A stretch of 64,000 nucleotides of DNA, from positions 3,596,001 to 3,660,000 of the forward strand of contig CM074698.1 in assembly GCA_037367355.1 (NCBI GenBank), written 5' to 3'. The stretch is from Neoscytalidium dimidiatum. Its lineage: Eukaryota > Ascomycota > Dothideomycetes > Botryosphaeriales > Botryosphaeriaceae. A program made the position numbers and the translations under genes. Under the pieces are notes generated by a model. That model had not been told where the DNA came from. It saw only the letters and a list, made by a program, of their open reading frames with translations, and searched no databases. Shown here piece after piece: positions 45,563-57,260 of this stretch (its first letter is position 1; every line of letters starts with the position of its first letter).

Positions 45563-45794
45563 AGTCGGTATGAGGTTTAGCATAGGGTCGACATGGGGCT
45601 CCCATCACCATGAAAGAATGAATTGAAGAAAGAAATGGTCTGAAGTAGTAAGCGTTCGTGACTAGAGAGGGAGAAAGGGAATAAAATAGATTCGTGGACG
45701 GGAAGCGGGGCGCGTTGGCGTCTGGCGCACAGACGCACCTTGACGCGTGAAGCTCTCTTGCTGGGCGAACAGAACGATTACAACAACCTCCAAA

Positions 45795-47303
45795 ATGCTC
45801 CCCGAAGAACTACTGCTTACCACACTGAGCGAACAGTTTCCCTGCCGGGAGCTCCAGATTCGTCAGCTTGCTGCTCTATACAGTGTTAGTACCTCTCTGA
45901 CGTTACCGCCGCAGAATCTTATTTTCGATAGCCACCGCTACCCAGCCCATCGACCCTCGTTGTTCATGGCCTTGATGCCACCGGCAAAACCTCCATAGTT
46001 CGCGGCGTGCTCGAGACACGCAAGATCCCCCACGCCATCATAAATTCACGTGAATGCATCACCGGCCGCCATCTGCTCGAGCGCACCCTCGCCGCCTGCC
46101 TTGACGCCGTCGAACAAGCCGACCCGGACACGCCGCTCGACCGGAGCCCGTACGCACGATGCGAGAACATTAGTGCGCTATTTGTGCACCTGCAACGGCT
46201 GCTGGAAGACAGGGATAGCTTCGTACTGGTTTTCGATGGCATTGACAAGCAGCGCGAAGCCCCACCCACGCTGTTACCTGCGCTTGCGCGGCTCGGGGAG
46301 GCCATTTTTAACCTCAGTACCATCCTCATAATATCTGTTCCACGACCGCGATTCTTGCATACTGCGAGTACTCCGAGCATACATTTCCCGTCGTACACGC
46401 GCGATGAGGCGATTTTGATTGTCTCGCGGCAGCCGCCCAACATCTTTCTGGAACCGCCGTCGCCGTCAAAGGAGTATACCGATGAATTGGCTGCAGAGGA
46501 TAACGCGTGGGTGTGGACGCGGTTTTTGGGCGTGGTGTGGGACTCTTTGGCCAAAAGCGCGGCGCGAGACGTCGTCAGCTTCCGGGCGCTGGCGGAGAAG
46601 CTGTGGGATCCATTCGTCGCGCCGGTCCGAGGCGGGGCGTTTGGCACGAGAGACTTCTCGCGGCTGCTGGTGCACCGACGGGCAATCTTTCAATCAGAGA
46701 CGGCGCTGGTCGACAGGGTCGTGCCGAAGGAAACGGAGGAGGGCAGGGCCAAGTCGAACGGTGAGTTTCGGTCCCTCCATCGCGGCCATGCAATTACAGC
46801 CCGCACAGCTTCATGACGCACATCAGACATTGCTAACGCGTCTTCCAGTCACCCACGACCTCCCCTACTTTTCCAAATACCTTCTGTGTGCCGCCTACCT
46901 CGCCTCCTACAACCCGGCTCGCCAAGACAACGTCTACTTCATGAAAGCCAGCGAGAAGAAGCGCCGTAAGCGCGCCGCCGGCGCCGCGACCCCCAGCCGC
47001 GCCAACGCCCACCGCAAGATCTCGCGCCACCTGCTCACGCCCTCGGCCTTCCCGCTCGACCGCCTACTTGCCATCTTCTGTGCCATCTTGCCACACGACG
47101 CACCCGCGACGGCGGATGTGTATACGGCGATCGCGACGCTGAATTCCTTGCGGTTGTTGCTGAGGAGTGGAGCGGCTGGCGCGGATCCGCTCGATGGGAG
47201 TTGCAAGTGGAGAGTTAACTACGGGTGGGAGTATGTGCGGGATTTGGGGAGGAGTGTTGGGTTTGAGGTCGGGGAGTATTTAGCAGGTGTGGTGGATGCG
47301 TGA
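45795..47303 (+). CDS. ORC5: Origin recognition complex subunit 5
   Basis: Three exons (45795-45884, 45932-46760, 46849-47303) give 457 residues, with all junctions in frame. The start MLPEELLLTTL is followed by REEL-type helices (FPCRELQIRQLAALY) and the AAA+ Walker A VVHGLDATGKTS. Walker B is FVLVFDGID, followed by the PALARLGE sensor region. The last exon holds the ORC5 C-terminal domain, recognisable by PYFSKYLLCAAYLASYNPARQD and a basic KKRRKR patch. ORC5 is part of the six-subunit complex that marks replication origins in the nucleus and binds ATP. This is a single-copy housekeeping gene and a good anchor for synteny. Confidence 0.95.
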
Positions 47304-49524
47304 GGAATAGGAATTCTTTCGCAGAGCTTTACAGGCAGAGAAAAAGAAATAGAGATACCCAATAATAATGAATTTCATCAGAGCAGCTGATAAGGCATCT
47401 TGTTATGTTGTTGAAAGCTGGAATGAGACGAGCAACATTTTCACATGGTCTATGAAAATACCCCGCATGCCATATGGACCAAACGCCGCGGAGAAGAATC
47501 ATCTGGAGCCCAGACATCCATAGAATCGCTTCTCAAGGCAGTGAGAAGAGAAAACAGATTTTTCAGCTTTTGTTGCTCGGATCACGCTCACTGCGGAGAG
47601 ACGCTCGATCCTGCCTCAGGCACCGAGCCGCGCACCCCCTCCTCCCCAAGCCTACCCATCCCTCTCAACTCCCAGGATTCACAGCCACCCACAACCGTTT
47701 TTACGCATCCGTGATTTAGCCGCTCCAGAAAAGCTCGAGCCTGGTCAGAAATCCACCGCGAAAATTTTTCCAAATGGGACCGATCGCTCAGCGCAGCAGC
47801 GCCGACGCCCAACCATGGGAACGCGTTCTCCCGAAAACGTGGGTCTGGTTGTAGCCTTTTTTTTTCTGGTACTAGGCCAAAGAAATAAACGTGTTTGCGA
47901 GTTGGGCGATGGGACGGTGCTAAGAGGTGGGCTTGATAGGGCGTTGCGATGCGGGCTGGGCTGGGCTGGGCTGGGCGATGACGCTGCACATTGGGTAGAT
48001 GGGTAGCGGAGTTGTGGAGGATTATGACGAGCACATGCTTGTGCAAGACGAGGCTGCCATTAGATCTGACGCTGGAAGGAGAGCAGGTAGGTGAAGGCGG
48101 ATAAGTGTAGACGGTATTGGTGGTTCGGAGAACGCTGGACCTGAAGCGGAGGGGAGGATGCTGACAGATCTCCTTCTTCCCGCGAATATTTAAGTCTGGA
48201 TATCTTTATTGAATGCTGGTAGAGGATGGCATAGAAAAGCAGGCTACATGTCTTGCCTAGTGGATAGCGAGAGTCTAACCAGGCAATGGCATGGAGAGTC
48301 AGAGGCTGTTTCCTGTACTTGCCTGCCTTTATTACTCTCTATGCTCTTGTTCTCAGTCAATTAGCGCCCTTGATACCTAACCTTCCAGATTTGAATGGAG
48401 ATATATCTTCTGATAAACGAGAATGAAAAGCGATGTATAGTCCGAGAGCAATTCATTGTTCAAGAAAGGTTTCGATCTAATGTTCATGCAGCATGAACCG
48501 ACGTTAGCCCTAAGATTTATGCCCGTCGTCATCTCGTAATGTCTCCCTAGAGGTGAAATGAATTGCTATTTAGCCTAAGAGCTGCTATTTATCTTTACTC
48601 CGCTGAGGTACGTGACACGCGAGCTATGACAGGCCCGAAGGAAAGCCGTGAAGGGCCCCTCACGTTGCTTGTTACCTCAGCTTACTCAAAATAATACTGA
48701 AAGTAAGAAATCAACCCGCAAGCGCAGTCGAATATGAGTACCCGTCTAGCCCGAACCTGAAACTCCTTATCAGTAGGGTTGTGCTTTCCAGGGTCAACAG
48801 CAAATTAAATTTGATCGATTTTCCATGGCAATCAAACTGAATGGTCGAGTTTCGTTCCCCAAATTTTAGACCAGTCACCTCAACTACACGCCTTAGCTGA
48901 GTCCTCAAAATTCTCGAAAGGGTAGCGGAGTTTCTGTTTCATCAATGGGCTCTGAAATAGCTTTGCGATGTCTATCTGCTTCCAACTCGATTTGGTTTCT
49001 TTTCTCGGGGCCCAGCTTTAGCAGCAGAGGTGACGCCTCTTTACTCTCGGGGATTATCACACCCGTTACGCTCGATGACTGGGGCTACGTTTCGCCGCTT
49101 TGAATGTTGCTGCGGCTCGGCGCAGCCGGGGAAGATGCCGGATCATCCCCGACGATCTGCCAAGAGATGCTCTGTGATGCACGGTACCTATTTCTCCCAT
49201 AGGCTCAGGATGGTATTACCTCGTGGTTGGCGGATGAGGCTGCAGCTGCCCCGGACCAGGATCGTAGCAATGTCGCGCGCAGCTGGCGGGCCTCGTATAA
49301 ATATCCCGCTAGATGTCTGTGTTTGTCAAGGTCGAAATAAAGTTGAGCAGGGACGCTTTTTTGGGCGCCAGGATTCCTCGCCAGCCGGCCGCGTTTCATC
49401 GCTTAGTCACGCTCCAACGTGTCCAGATTGAAGCTCTCTCCCGCGCGCATTACGAACAACCTACCGTCCATAAGCTCCACCCCGATCCATCCCTCTGGTT
49501 TGCAAGCTGCTGGTGCTGCCCAAG
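47304..49524. other. Intergenic region, no supported gene
   Basis: This is the 2.2 kb between ORC5 and ERD2. It contains GGGCT repeats (about 47950-47978) and a T run (about 47859). Frames near 47600-48050 have no recognisable content. The ERD2 promoter occupies the last 300 bases. Confidence 0.5.
49296..49303 (+). promoter_or_regulatory. TATA box (TATAAATA) upstream of ERD2
   Basis: A canonical TATAAATA lies 220 bases before the ATG at 49525. Confidence 0.5.
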
Positions 49525-50606
49525 ATGAATATCTTCCGGTTGCTTGGTACGTCGAGCCCCCACGCCCGCCGCGCCGCCTCTCCGGCCAAGCTCAACAGGA
49601 AAATGCCCGCCGTGGAGCTGCGCCGAGCAATGCAGGAGCAGGATACACCAGGAAACGTCGTGATGCTAACCATGACGGCCTTGCGCAGGGGACTTGTCCC
49701 ACCTTATATCCATCCTGATCCTGCTTCACAAGATGAAGACGACGAACGTACGTACCCGTCATGCCACCGCACCCTCCGGCGAGCTTCAATGGGACGCGCC
49801 GCAGAAGCTCCCGCGGCGAAGCGCGAAATAGAAGAATGGAGCTGACGAGCCATTGAACACCAGAGCGCGAATGGTATCTCGTTCAAGTCGCAATTCCTGT
49901 ACCTCATGGTCTACGTGACGCGCTACATCGACCTCCTCTGGACCTTCTACGACCCCTCCGCCCTGTACAACACCATCTTCAAGATTATCTTCATTTCTTC
50001 CTCCGCCTACACCGTCTACCTCATGCTCAACGACTACCGCCCCACACACGACCCGAATCTCGACACGTTCAAGGTCCAGTACCTGCTAGGCGCGAGCGCC
50101 GTCATGGCAATTCTGTTCCCATACAAGTACACGCCGACAGAGGTGCGCATATAATTAGGAAATCCGTTGAAGGGAGGCACACGCCTCGAATGCAAGATAT
50201 ACTGATTGGGAATCCAGATTCTCTGGGCCTTCTCTATCTGGCTTGAATCTGTTGCTATCCTGCCGCAGCTCTTCATGCTGCAGCGCACCGGCGAAGCCGA
50301 GACAATCACGACGCACTACCTCTTCGCTCTCGGGGCCTACCGCGCCCTGTACATTCCCAACTGGCTGTACCGCTACTTCGCCGAGGGTTACTACGACCCC
50401 ATTGCCCAGATCGCCGGCATCATCCAGACCATCCTTTACTCCGACTTTTTCTGGATCTACTACACCAAGTGAGTTTCGAATGAGTTCCCGAAGTTGTTCC
50501 GGAACTCCTTTCCGGGAGAGGACATGGCCGTGAATCTGGGCGACATGCTGACAGGCCCTTGTGCAACAGAGTTCTCCAGGGAAAGAAGTTCAACCTTCCC
50601 GTGTAA
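49525..50606 (+). CDS. ERD2: ER lumen protein-retaining (HDEL/KDEL) receptor
   Basis: Five exons (49525-49546, 49689-49747, 49864-50142, 50218-50468, 50570-50606) give 215 residues, matching the usual 210-220. The sequence is highly conserved: [71 protein letters not shown] and a cytosolic tail ending KKFNLPV. There are seven membrane helices. It binds HDEL-type C-termini in the Golgi and returns escaped ER proteins in COPI vesicles. The first exon is only 22 bases, as is common in fungal ERD2 genes. Frame and splice sites are all canonical. Confidence 0.97.
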
Positions 50607-53600
50607 ACTTCTCAACTTTATCCTTTCACATCACCGCCGGAAAATGTGGGCATCATTCTTGGAACGCTAGGGTAATTTTTGAAGGGAAGAGATGAACCGG
50701 GAAATTTGTACGATGGCGTTTTCGCGGCGGAGATGCAGCATTTCCGGATAAAACAGCTGTTTTCCCATGATTCCCCCTTCGGCGCGCAACTTTCCCTTAC
50801 TCAATGACGCTTGTTCCCCTTATGGACTTCTTCCTTGTTGAAGCCACCAGTGTGGGTTTTGGACTCAGCAGTTTTGCCTGTTGCTCTATTTTGGCAAGTG
50901 CATTGAGGGAAAAGTCTAGTCTGCGAGCATGGACAGACCGGGCGCGGTAAGTATGGTCAGAATTTTTCATATTTCGCCAGTCTGTACTTCTAGAGATATT
51001 AGCATGGCAATTAAAGAAACTTACATAAGACGATAGTCTCGACGGGCAGCGTCGTGCCCTACTGTCTTCAGTGTCGCTCAACCGCAACAAATCTTTCTTT
51101 TTCCTTGCTGAATCCAAGTAACTTTGACGGTCGGTTTAATAATTTGGCGGAATGACATGCACTTGTTTCATAACACAGGGCAAAGACAGCTTCGCGCATA
51201 CCCTTCATTTGTGAGGATAAATACATGATTCTGAAATCGTCTGACTTGCCTGAACCTTGGCCTCGTAATACATTCTCGCCCCAAGGCTGCTTCCTTCACA
51301 AGAGCTCAGCAGAATTAGGACTTTCTTGGGTATGGAGAAGACCGCGGCTTCCTGCGGGCGCAAATTATCCAAAGGGCTGTAAACGCAGAACCTACTATCT
51401 CTTCTCGCAATCCGTTCTGAAATAGCCGGCTAGCTTCCTCTAGAAATCCTTGAGGTGTATAAGATGAACCGCGGGACGATATTCTCGACCCGCCAGTCTC
51501 ACCGGACTAACAGCTGTCGCGAGGAATTCCCTGTCTCCATACAACCAGGCCCTCATTCTAAACCTTTCGGACCCTTCTCCACAAAACCTTTGTCTGCGCC
51601 ATTTTAATTCCCTTACCCCGCCGCCACTACCGAAGGAGATCTTTGGCGCACCAGTGCCTGTCTCTACCCCGCATTAGGAAAGAACTAATATCTTTCGCGT
51701 CAGCGCCGGCACGCGCACCAGGTACGCCGACGTGGCCGCGACAGCGCTTGACGGTTCCTGTTTACACACTTAATACCAACGTCGCTGTTGTTGTCCGGCT
51801 CTCGTGCGGGAGCGTGGCAGATGCCAGATGGGACCCTGATGTTGGTTATCTGCACAACGCGTGTGAGCTCGGATTGTGGTGAGGTATCTGCGTGCATCGT
51901 ACACTTGCTGGAGCGGGTGGGGTGGTGTCGGTGATTGTGCGTGGCGTTGAGGCTACCTCGATGGTGTTGGCGGTTTCGAAGACCTTGATGTCGCTGAGAG
52001 GTACACTGTCTGCTACGAGCTTCTCGTTAGCGTTTCGCACCTCTAGCTTCATCTACCTTGCCGTCATAGCGTCTGGGCGTTTCAATGGTGTAGGCCTGCG
52101 ACACGCGCTTCGCTTCGCGAAGTATCGCGCTTCAGTAGAGAAAGAACCATGGCAATCTGTCTCCGCTCGTTCTGCACTGCCACGAACCATAGATCGTTCA
52201 TACCTTCCAGACCTTGGTGATGTTGTCCTGCACTGCCTCAGAGCGATGCAGTTGAGCAGCGGAATTGTCTGCTTGCTCTCTTCCCATCGTGCACGTACGA
52301 ATGACTGCAGAATGTCGTTGCCCAGGACAAGTACTATGGCGCGACTCTTTGTTCGAGGATGGAAGGAGCATTTCTGCCAGTAGTTGGACAAGGCACACCA
52401 GAAACCGGACACTATGAGCGACGCAGCCTTCATTGCCATGGATGGAGGGCCTCATTCCTCCTCTACTGGATGATTTTTCGCAGGTGAGCCCATTCCTATG
52501 TCAGCCTAGGCGCTAAGTCATTTCGCTACTGCATCTTCCTGGATAAGAGTTGCCGTTGCGTCATGGGCGAACGGCGCGTGCAAGGAAAGCACATCACCAG
52601 CCGTGCACGTTGGCTCAATGTCCTTTCGCCTTATCCAATGATTACCTTCTCATCACAGCACAGTTTTGTCGGATTAAAAATTTATACTTCCTCCGCCTCA
52701 CCTGGACACCGATGTTTTTTTCCACATACATTGAACGTTGCTGGTGCCCGAGTCAACTCCAAGAACGAGTTTTCACACCGATTACTCACGCCAACCACAA
52801 CTTGGCTCGATTGCGCCTCTCTGCTGACCAGCAACGCGTTTCAAATTTCTCACAACACTCTCAGCCTTCGCAACGGCTACCACCTCACCCGCAAAATCTT
52901 TGGGGGGGTGTGAAAACATGGTTCTGCAAGCCCGACAACCAGAGTTTCTCGCTTCGTTCCCAAATTGCATGCGTGGATATGAGGCTCGCGCGCGAGGGAT
53001 TGCTGAGAGACGCGGCAATAGCTTCCTCCGCTGCACATCCCAGCCATTGGGCGCTCTAGAGCGCACCCACAGATGCCTGCTGCCCAGGCTGCCCTGCTGC
53101 GGCAGATCGTCGCGGGACGAGCCGCGCCGCCGCGTGGTTCTCGCACTAGCGTCATCCAGCGCTGCACCCAAGCACAGCAGGTTTTTCGCGGTGCGATCCA
53201 TGGGCAATTGAAGTAGGTGTCTGGATGTCGGTGCTCAAGGTCTTGGTAACGCTGACGTCTGGATGACTGCTTTCACTTCCTATGCCACGATTCCTCTGCG
53301 AAGCCAGTCTTATTGCGGGTGGAAATCCGAGTTTCTTTGCACTGTACTGCGATATGGAGCCATCATTATTCTCATATCCAAATAACGGTGTACTCGTAAT
53401 GATCACATTGGCTTCTTGGGAAATTCTTCGGCCTGGGATCTCCCCAGAATGGGGCTTGTTCCCAAGGAAGACACGGATCCCGCTTGATCAACTTCGGTAG
53501 CTAACATCACAGTCATAGCATGCCCCAATGTTGAAGTACCATGCCAGCTCTGGTAGACGGAGTTCCAGAGTCTGGTACCGTAAGGAACGACGGATTGGCC

Positions 53601-53871
53601 TCTTATAAAGACCTGCTCATTTTCAGTCGCTCTCGTTTTCCGCCAACTCCATTAACACGTACTTTTCTGGTGATCATACATCCCACGCTCAACCCATTCA
53701 CCACACCGCTAGCGCGATTGAGCCGAACAGAACATCTCCGGCTTTACTTTCTCACTGGCTCTAATCATCCAAGCCCTTACGGCTCCAACTCTTACACCTT
53801 TCCTCTTCACACCGGTCCGATCCTCCAAAGTCACCAAACCTCCAAACCCTCACACTCTCTACACTTCGAAC
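50607..53871. other. Intergenic region, no supported gene
   Basis: 3.3 kb without a recognisable gene. Overlapping open frames on both strands near 51890-52440 and 52550-53210 are GC-neutral and lack domains, signal peptides and splice logic. A TATA box (TATAAAG, 53604-53610) lies 260 bases before the next gene. Confidence 0.5.
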
Positions 53872-55494
53872 ATGGCTTCCTCCAGCTGCACCAGCGCTGA
53901 GACTCCTCAGGAAGCTAATGATCGCTTCATGGCCCTCTACTTCGCCCAGAAGATGGAGGAGAAGAATGAGAAAGATGACAAGGATGAGAAGAAGAAGAAG
54001 AGGCAGGCGAACAAGATGGAGGTCGGTAAACTGGGAATTAAAGAGCACGGACACAAGCACGTTCCCCTCTTTGCCAAGTACAACGAATGGCTCGAAATTC
54101 TCCATGGCAGGGCCAAGCCCAACGACCCTTCCCACAGTCACTGGATCAGGCGCCATCTGGAGCTTGACCAGTATGGTAGGATCTTATGGAAGCCCACGAG
54201 GCAGGAGACCCTCACAATAAAGGACGGAAAGACCAAGGACGTCCTCCACCCGATGATCATCACGCCGGCCGAATTCGTTGGAGAGCGTCTCCTTGCTGCC
54301 CACGTCGACACGTTCAAAGGCACACACCGCGGCCGCGACCAGACGTACGATTGGTACCGCAACCCCACCGACGGCAGCAAGCCCTCTGCCGGCCACACCG
54401 GAGATCTGTACAAACCGGCCATGAAATCAATCTTCATGGATTGGATCGACAACTGCCCGCAGTGCAAGAACCGCCCCAGGCCCAACGTCAGGAGGCGCAA
54501 CAACAACACCGCTGCCGCTACTACTCCCGCTCTTGGTCCTGCTCCTCCGCCGGCTCCGGCTTCTGCCTCTATCTCGGCTTCTACATCTGCTTCTGTCTCC
54601 GCTTCGGCTCCGGCTCCAGCACCGGTTCCTCTCCCTGTCCCTGCTCCTGCCGCCACCGTCGTCGTAAACGAGGACGACGACAACGACGACGAAGACCCCA
54701 ACCCGCAGCCTCGTAAGAAGGCTCGGAAAACTCCTACCACCGCCCCCACCACCTCAGCCGGCCCGTCCTCATACGCTCTCCCGGATGGTAGTTACAACCC
54801 GGCTACAATGATGGACGACAACTCCATGTTTCCCCTCAGCATGACCTCGGTTTCCAACGACATCGTGTTCCCACAGCAGCCCGGCCCTTCTGCACCGAAC
54901 GATGACTTCAGCTACAACGCGAACTTTGCTTATCCACTGGAGGAGCAGCAGACCTTCTTCAATGACGGCAATATCGTACCGCCGTCTGCTCCTGAGTTCA
55001 CCTTTACCTTCGGCCAGGAGCAGCCTATCGGGCAACAGCTGCAGGACGCCGTCAACTTCAACGACGAATACTCTTCCCAGTACGTCCAGCCCGTCCAGCA
55101 GCAGCAGCAGCAGCAGCAGGCTATAGCCCACTTCGACGGCGGACACCCTCTTCAACCAGCCCATTCCACCGAGCAACCGACCCTCTTCTCTTCCAACAGC
55201 TCCAACAACACTTTCGTCTGGAACGAGTTGAACTGGAACCTCGAAGGCAACAGCAACTTGCTGCTTCAAGATAACTTTGATTTCACGAGCCAGGCACCAG
55301 ATGTTCCGTTGCAACAGCTGCTGCAACAACAACTGCAAGAACAGGACCAGTCTGCCGACTTTGAAATCCTCTTCGGTGACGCAATGAACTTCTCGGACAG
55401 CGTGTTCGATACGGAGCTTTTCAAATTCGACGACAACGAGCCGGTCCCGCAATACCTCTCGACCCACAACGAAAACAGCATCCCCATGTCTTAG
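53872..55494 (+). CDS. Nuclear-type protein with integrase-like H2C2 zinc domain and Q-rich tail
   Basis: One exon encodes 540 residues; the ATG at 53872 follows a TATA box and a pyrimidine-rich leader. A charged lysine/glutamate coil (about 20-45) comes first. Then a region around residues 140-205 shows the order His (HVDTFKGTH), GRDQTYDWYR and, after a loop, MKSIFMDWIDNCPQCK. This is the HHCC arrangement of the zinc-binding domain in retroelement integrases, with a longer middle loop. An alanine/proline/serine linker, an acidic patch followed by a basic RKKARK nuclear-signal-like patch, and a long asparagine/glutamine-rich tail with eight consecutive Gln complete the protein. There is no DDE catalytic core. 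I infer a host protein using an integrase-type zinc domain, perhaps a regulator. The H2C2 call is by eye. Function unknown. Confidence 0.65.
   Translation: MASSSCTSAETPQEANDRFMALYFAQKMEEKNEKDDKDEKKKKRQANKMEVGKLGIKEHGHKHVPLFAKYNEWLEILHGRAKPNDPSHSHWIRRHLELDQYGRILWKPTRQETLTIKDGKTKDVLHPMIITPAEFVGERLLAAHVDTFKGTHRGRDQTYDWYRNPTDGSKPSAGHTGDLYKPAMKSIFMDWIDNCPQCKNRPRPNVRRRNNNTAAATTPALGPAPPPAPASASISASTSASVSASAPAPAPVPLPVPAPAATVVVNEDDDNDDEDPNPQPRKKARKTPTTAPTTSAGPSSYALPDGSYNPATMMDDNSMFPLSMTSVSNDIVFPQQPGPSAPNDDFSYNANFAYPLEEQQTFFNDGNIVPPSAPEFTFTFGQEQPIGQQLQDAVNFNDEYSSQYVQPVQQQQQQQQAIAHFDGGHPLQPAHSTEQPTLFSSNSSNNTFVWNELNWNLEGNSNLLLQDNFDFTSQAPDVPLQQLLQQQLQEQDQSADFEILFGDAMNFSDSVFDTELFKFDDNEPVPQYLSTHNENSIPMS
55097..55120 (+). 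repeat. CAG repeat coding poly-glutamine
   Basis: Eight consecutive CAG codons lie in the Q-rich tail of the preceding gene, so length may vary. Confidence 0.85.
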
Positions 55495-56404
55495 CCTGGA
55501 GAGGTCATCGGGATACACATGTCGTCAACACTGCCATTACAGTCGCATTCGCTTGGTCAATTCAACTGTACATGGCCTCTTCTTCTTGACACGACAAAAT
55601 TTCACTGCGCGACGATACCCACTACACATTGCTGTGTACTTTGTTTTACTGTTTGGTTTGGATTTTGTTGAAGCACAGCGCTGGAGGCAGGACTTTAATT
55701 TTGGCATCGGTTCACTTCTCTCTTGTCCACACTTTGCTTTGGGTAGGATTTTTGGGTTTGGATTATGTAGCTGAATGGAGAACGCGGCCGCCCTGTGCTG
55801 TCGTACCCAGCTGACCGACTGATGTGTAAGCAGTCTGAGCGGGCAGCGAAGCATGTACGGTAGGGTCAGTTTATCTGTTCATGATAGTGTCTCTATGCTT
55901 GTGCGATGTGAACATGATTATGCGTTTGCCTGTTCGTGATGGGCATGCACGCTGCTGCTGGCCGAAAGTGAATTTGAACAATTGCAGTGACGAGGCGGAA
56001 CTTCTCGATACTGCCCGCTCCCCTCCAAGCTTCGGAACACTGCAGGTGACATCTTGGCCGTTTCTCCAGCATTCGATAACTAGCCACCGTTTTTCGAGCC
56101 TGGCCCCCCGGCAGGCGGACTGCATGAGGAAGCCGCATCCCAAAAACAAGCGGGTCGATACCGAACGCGCGCGCACACCCTCGTGCCTGCCGTGCCTGCC
56201 ACGCCCCGAAGCCCCATGCCTGTTTTCCATTCACAAGCAGGCCAGGCAACAGGCCTGCAGCTCCACTAGCGCCTCTCGCTTATGCACGCCTAGCCGCGTG
56301 CTGCCTTTCGGCCTGCAGCACGGCGGCCCTCCCCACATGCACGATTGCCCTTAGCGCCATTTGTCCGATCAAGTGCCTACACCATCGACCGCCCTCCCAC
56401 CCAA
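55495..56404. other. Intergenic region, no supported gene
   Basis: About 900 bases. No domain-bearing frame is seen. Confidence 0.5.
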
Positions 56405-56418
56405 GGGTATAAATACCC
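56405..56418 (+). promoter_or_regulatory. Strong TATA box in a near-perfect palindrome
   Basis: GGGTATAAATACCC contains TATAAATA and is followed by a C/T-rich start region (56415-56460) about 90 bases before a short ATG frame. This is the clearest core promoter in the window. Confidence 0.65.
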
Positions 56419-56506
56419 TCCTCCCCCTCTGCTGCACCGGCTCCCTCTTTTCTTCCTTCGAGCCCAGGGTCGAATTGCCTTTGGTAACTGTTCACTGCCA
56501 TGCGCA

Positions 56507-56587
56507 ATGGACGCCTGCACCGGTGAGTGCTGGCGTATTACCTTCGCCATCTGCAAGGCTGCCGTCGCCTGCAGTGGTGGTAAGTAA
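56507..56587 (+). CDS. Tiny cysteine-containing open frame, 26 residues unspliced (candidate)
   Basis: The ATG at 56507 opens MDACTGECWRITFAICKAAV and continues for six more residues. It is a hydrophobic peptide with four cysteines. The frame runs into GTAAGT at 56580, a consensus splice donor, so the last codons and the stop may lie in a second exon after about 56680. The palindromic TATA box, pyrimidine-rich leader and proper spacing argue for a real, strongly transcribed gene. Another short ATG (56500) overlaps. No homologue is claimed and the function is unknown. Confidence 0.4.
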   Translation: MDACTGECWRITFAICKAAVACSGGK

Positions 56588-57260
56588 TATTGCCTACACG
56601 AGGGTCTTCGGGCGGACAGCGACTCGTGTGGGCCAGGGTTTTTACCTCCCCTTGTGGAGGGGTTTTTTTCCCCTTTGAAAGCTAGCCAGTGAAGAGGATT
56701 CTGAGGCTGCTTTTCGTTGAACGACAGGCCTTGAGCTGGTCTTCGAGGAAGAGCATGGCGGTGAGCTTGTGCTGGGGATGCTGGCTGGCTGACTGGCTGG
56801 TGATGGTGGTGGTCGTCGTCGTAGTACTAGTCGTTCTTATTATGTTGATGGCGGTGGTGAGGTGCATCGCGGCGCAAGCTGGTGTTGTGGGCAATCGCGG
56901 ACGCCTCACGTGTTATGGTTGGTGTTGTTACTCCGGTCGGTCTTGTCAATCTTCTTTTCTCTTAGGAAGCAATGGATTGTCCTGCCCTGTCTGCTGCCTC
57001 GCATGGTGTTGCTGCTTCTATCTCTTGTAATTGGCTCCCTCAAATGCTCAGCCTTGCTCGGCGGACGCGTCGGACGCTGGCATAAGACCTGAAGGTCCTC
57101 ACTCTCATGCTGGTGTTGAAAATACTTTCGCATAACACATCTCGATCCCACAATGCTACATCGCACGGTCGCCCAGTCTCTTCTTCACACTCGTCTCGCT
57201 TCTTACCTCCACCGCTGTCGCAGTCTCACCCTCCACCATCCCATCCCAGCCCAACGCCAT
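56588..57260. other. Intergenic region, no supported gene
   Basis: This holds a hairpin-like CCCCTTGTGGAGGGG (about 56650) with T runs and GTC/GTT-rich sequence. No gene is recognised. Confidence 0.45.

Noticed and set aside
51890..53210. Overlapping open frames on both strands between ERD2 and the H2C2-type gene
   Set aside because: No domain, signal peptide, intron logic or codon bias was seen. They are probably chance frames.
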